Part shown: positions 39,140 to 40,191 of the stretch, piece after piece
How positions within the stretch are numbered: the first letter of the stretch is position 1
Layout: the number at the start of each line of letters is the position of its first letter
Source of the DNA: Halieaceae bacterium
GTDB lineage: Bacteria; Pseudomonadota; Gammaproteobacteria; Pseudomonadales; Halieaceae
Assembly: GCA_011524755.1 (NCBI GenBank)
Contig: WTJR01000165.1
Coordinates: 21,168-61,358 of the forward strand
Length of the DNA stretch: 40,191 nucleotides
Direction of reading: 5' to 3'
The notes under the pieces: model-generated
What the model was told of the DNA's origin: nothing
Seen by the model: the letters and a program-made list of their open reading frames with translations, nothing else
The model's database searches: none
Program-made: the position numbers and the translations under genes

Positions 39140-40149
39140 GCGCTGCGGCGGGCGATTAGTGCCTCGGTAGCATCCACCGCTTCTTTGAAGAGTGCAGCAT
39201 CTGCTCCCGTCTTATGCATGCCTTCACTCAGCAGTCTGCGAAACAACTTTCCACCCGGTTGTCGCTGATACAAACCCAGCACATGACGAAGCACATGGTT
39301 CACACGACCACCTTGTGCAAGGACAGTCTCCAGGTAGGGCATCAACGCCAAGGCGACATCGTAGCGGGACAGATTCCGCTCGGTATCGCCAAACAGCTGA
39401 GCGTCTACTTGAGATAGCAACCATGGGTTCTGATAGGGCTCTCGCCCCAACATGACCCCATCCACATGGTCGAGATGCGCCTGACAGTCATCGAGGGAGG
39501 TAATGCCACCGTTCAGCACAATGGTGAGGTCGGGGAAGTCTCGTTTTAGCTGGTATACCCACTCGTATCTCAGCGGTGGGACTTCTCTGTTCTCCTTGGG
39601 CGAGAGTCCCTGAAGCCACGCGTTGCGTGCGTGCGCTATGAAGACATCACTTCCGCCCTCGGCTACGGTGCCGACAAAATCGCGGACGATGTCGTAGCTG
39701 TTGTCATCATCGATGCCAAGCCGGTGTTTGACGGTGACTGGCAACTCGACGGCCTCGTTCATCGCGGCAACGCAGTCACGAACAAGCTCGGGCTCACGCA
39801 TCAAGCAGGCACCAAAGGCACCGTTCTGAACGCGATCTGACGGGCATCCGCAGTTTAGATTGATCTCATCATAGCCATAGCTCGCACCCATTTTGGCTGC
39901 GACGGCTAGATCGGCTGGAGTCGACCCTCCTAATTGCAGGGCAACCGGGTGCTCTTCCTCGTTGAATTTAAGGTGCCTGTCGCTGTCACCATGAATCAAT
40001 GCACCCGTGGTGACCATTTCGGTGTAAACGCGGGCATGGCGCGTTATGAGGCGCCAAAAATACCGGCAGTGCCGGTCGCTCCAGTCCATGCAGGGCGCTG
40101 TGCTAAAACGCCACGGGCTGTTTATCTTTGGCTTGCTCGAATCATTCAT
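39136..40149 (-). CDS. dusA: tRNA-dihydrouridine(20/20a) synthase DusA
   Basis: FSTAPCMDWSDRHCRYFWRLI, INLNCGCPSDRVQNGAFGACLM, VKHRLGIDD, VLNGGITSLDDCQAHL. Confidence 0.96.
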   Translation of the reverse strand: MNDSSKPKINSPWRFSTAPCMDWSDRHCRYFWRLITRHARVYTEMVTTGALIHGDSDRHLKFNEEEHPVALQLGGSTPADLAVAAKMGASYGYDEINLNCGCPSDRVQNGAFGACLMREPELVRDCVAAMNEAVELPVTVKHRLGIDDDNSYDIVRDFVGTVAEGGSDVFIAHARNAWLQGLSPKENREVPPLRYEWVYQLKRDFPDLTIVLNGGITSLDDCQAHLDHVDGVMLGREPYQNPWLLSQVDAQLFGDTERNLSRYDVALALMPYLETVLAQGGRVNHVLRHVLGLYQRQPGGKLFRRLLSEGMHKTGADAALFKEAVDATEALIARRSA

Positions 40150-40191
40150 TACGCTATTGTCGCATAGTGAGCGTTGGACGGATTAGCCTCT

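Noticed and set aside
1-40191. CRISPR arrays, prophage/IS elements, tRNA or rRNA genes
   Set aside because: No repeat-spacer arrays, transposase/integrase ORFs or RNA gene signatures were noticed; essentially all sequence is explained by chromosomal genes. This is a by-eye negative and was not computed.

Overview
The window is an ordinary-looking gammaproteobacterial chromosomal segment. The protein sequences resemble a marine OM60/NOR5-like lineage, but that is inference. Left part (1-13.5 kb): a long co-directional housekeeping block, iscR-iscS-iscU-iscA-hscB-hscA-fdx-ndk-rlmN-pilW-ispG-hisS-yfgM-bamB-der. It is syntenic with the classical Pseudomonas-type cluster but has no iscX after fdx and no rodZ-like gene between pilW and ispG. 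A good IscR type-1 site precedes iscR. Middle part: aceA with a strong terminator, an HxlR-type regulator plus class II aldolase, and a minus-strand B12 locus (btuB TonB receptor, cobO/btuR, six-TM orphan membrane protein). The B12 locus sits behind a clear cobalamin riboswitch that is hidden inside an over-extended plus-strand ORF. These are followed by a DUF501-like protein, a VOC protein, an SLC13/TrkA_C transporter and a fatty acid desaturase. Right part: an M16C peptidase, glutaminyl cyclase, mnmC, a MaoC hydratase, fadD, hrpA, mlaA and dusA. The best candidate for an undescribed system is the compact cassette at about 24.74-26.0 kb: an 89-aa secreted/TM peptide, an 85-aa two-TM protein and a stand-alone exported C39-type cysteine peptidase. 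It has leader and intercistronic hairpins and ends 5 bp from an oppositely oriented M16C peptidase. No mobile elements, CRISPR arrays, tRNAs or rRNAs were recognised.
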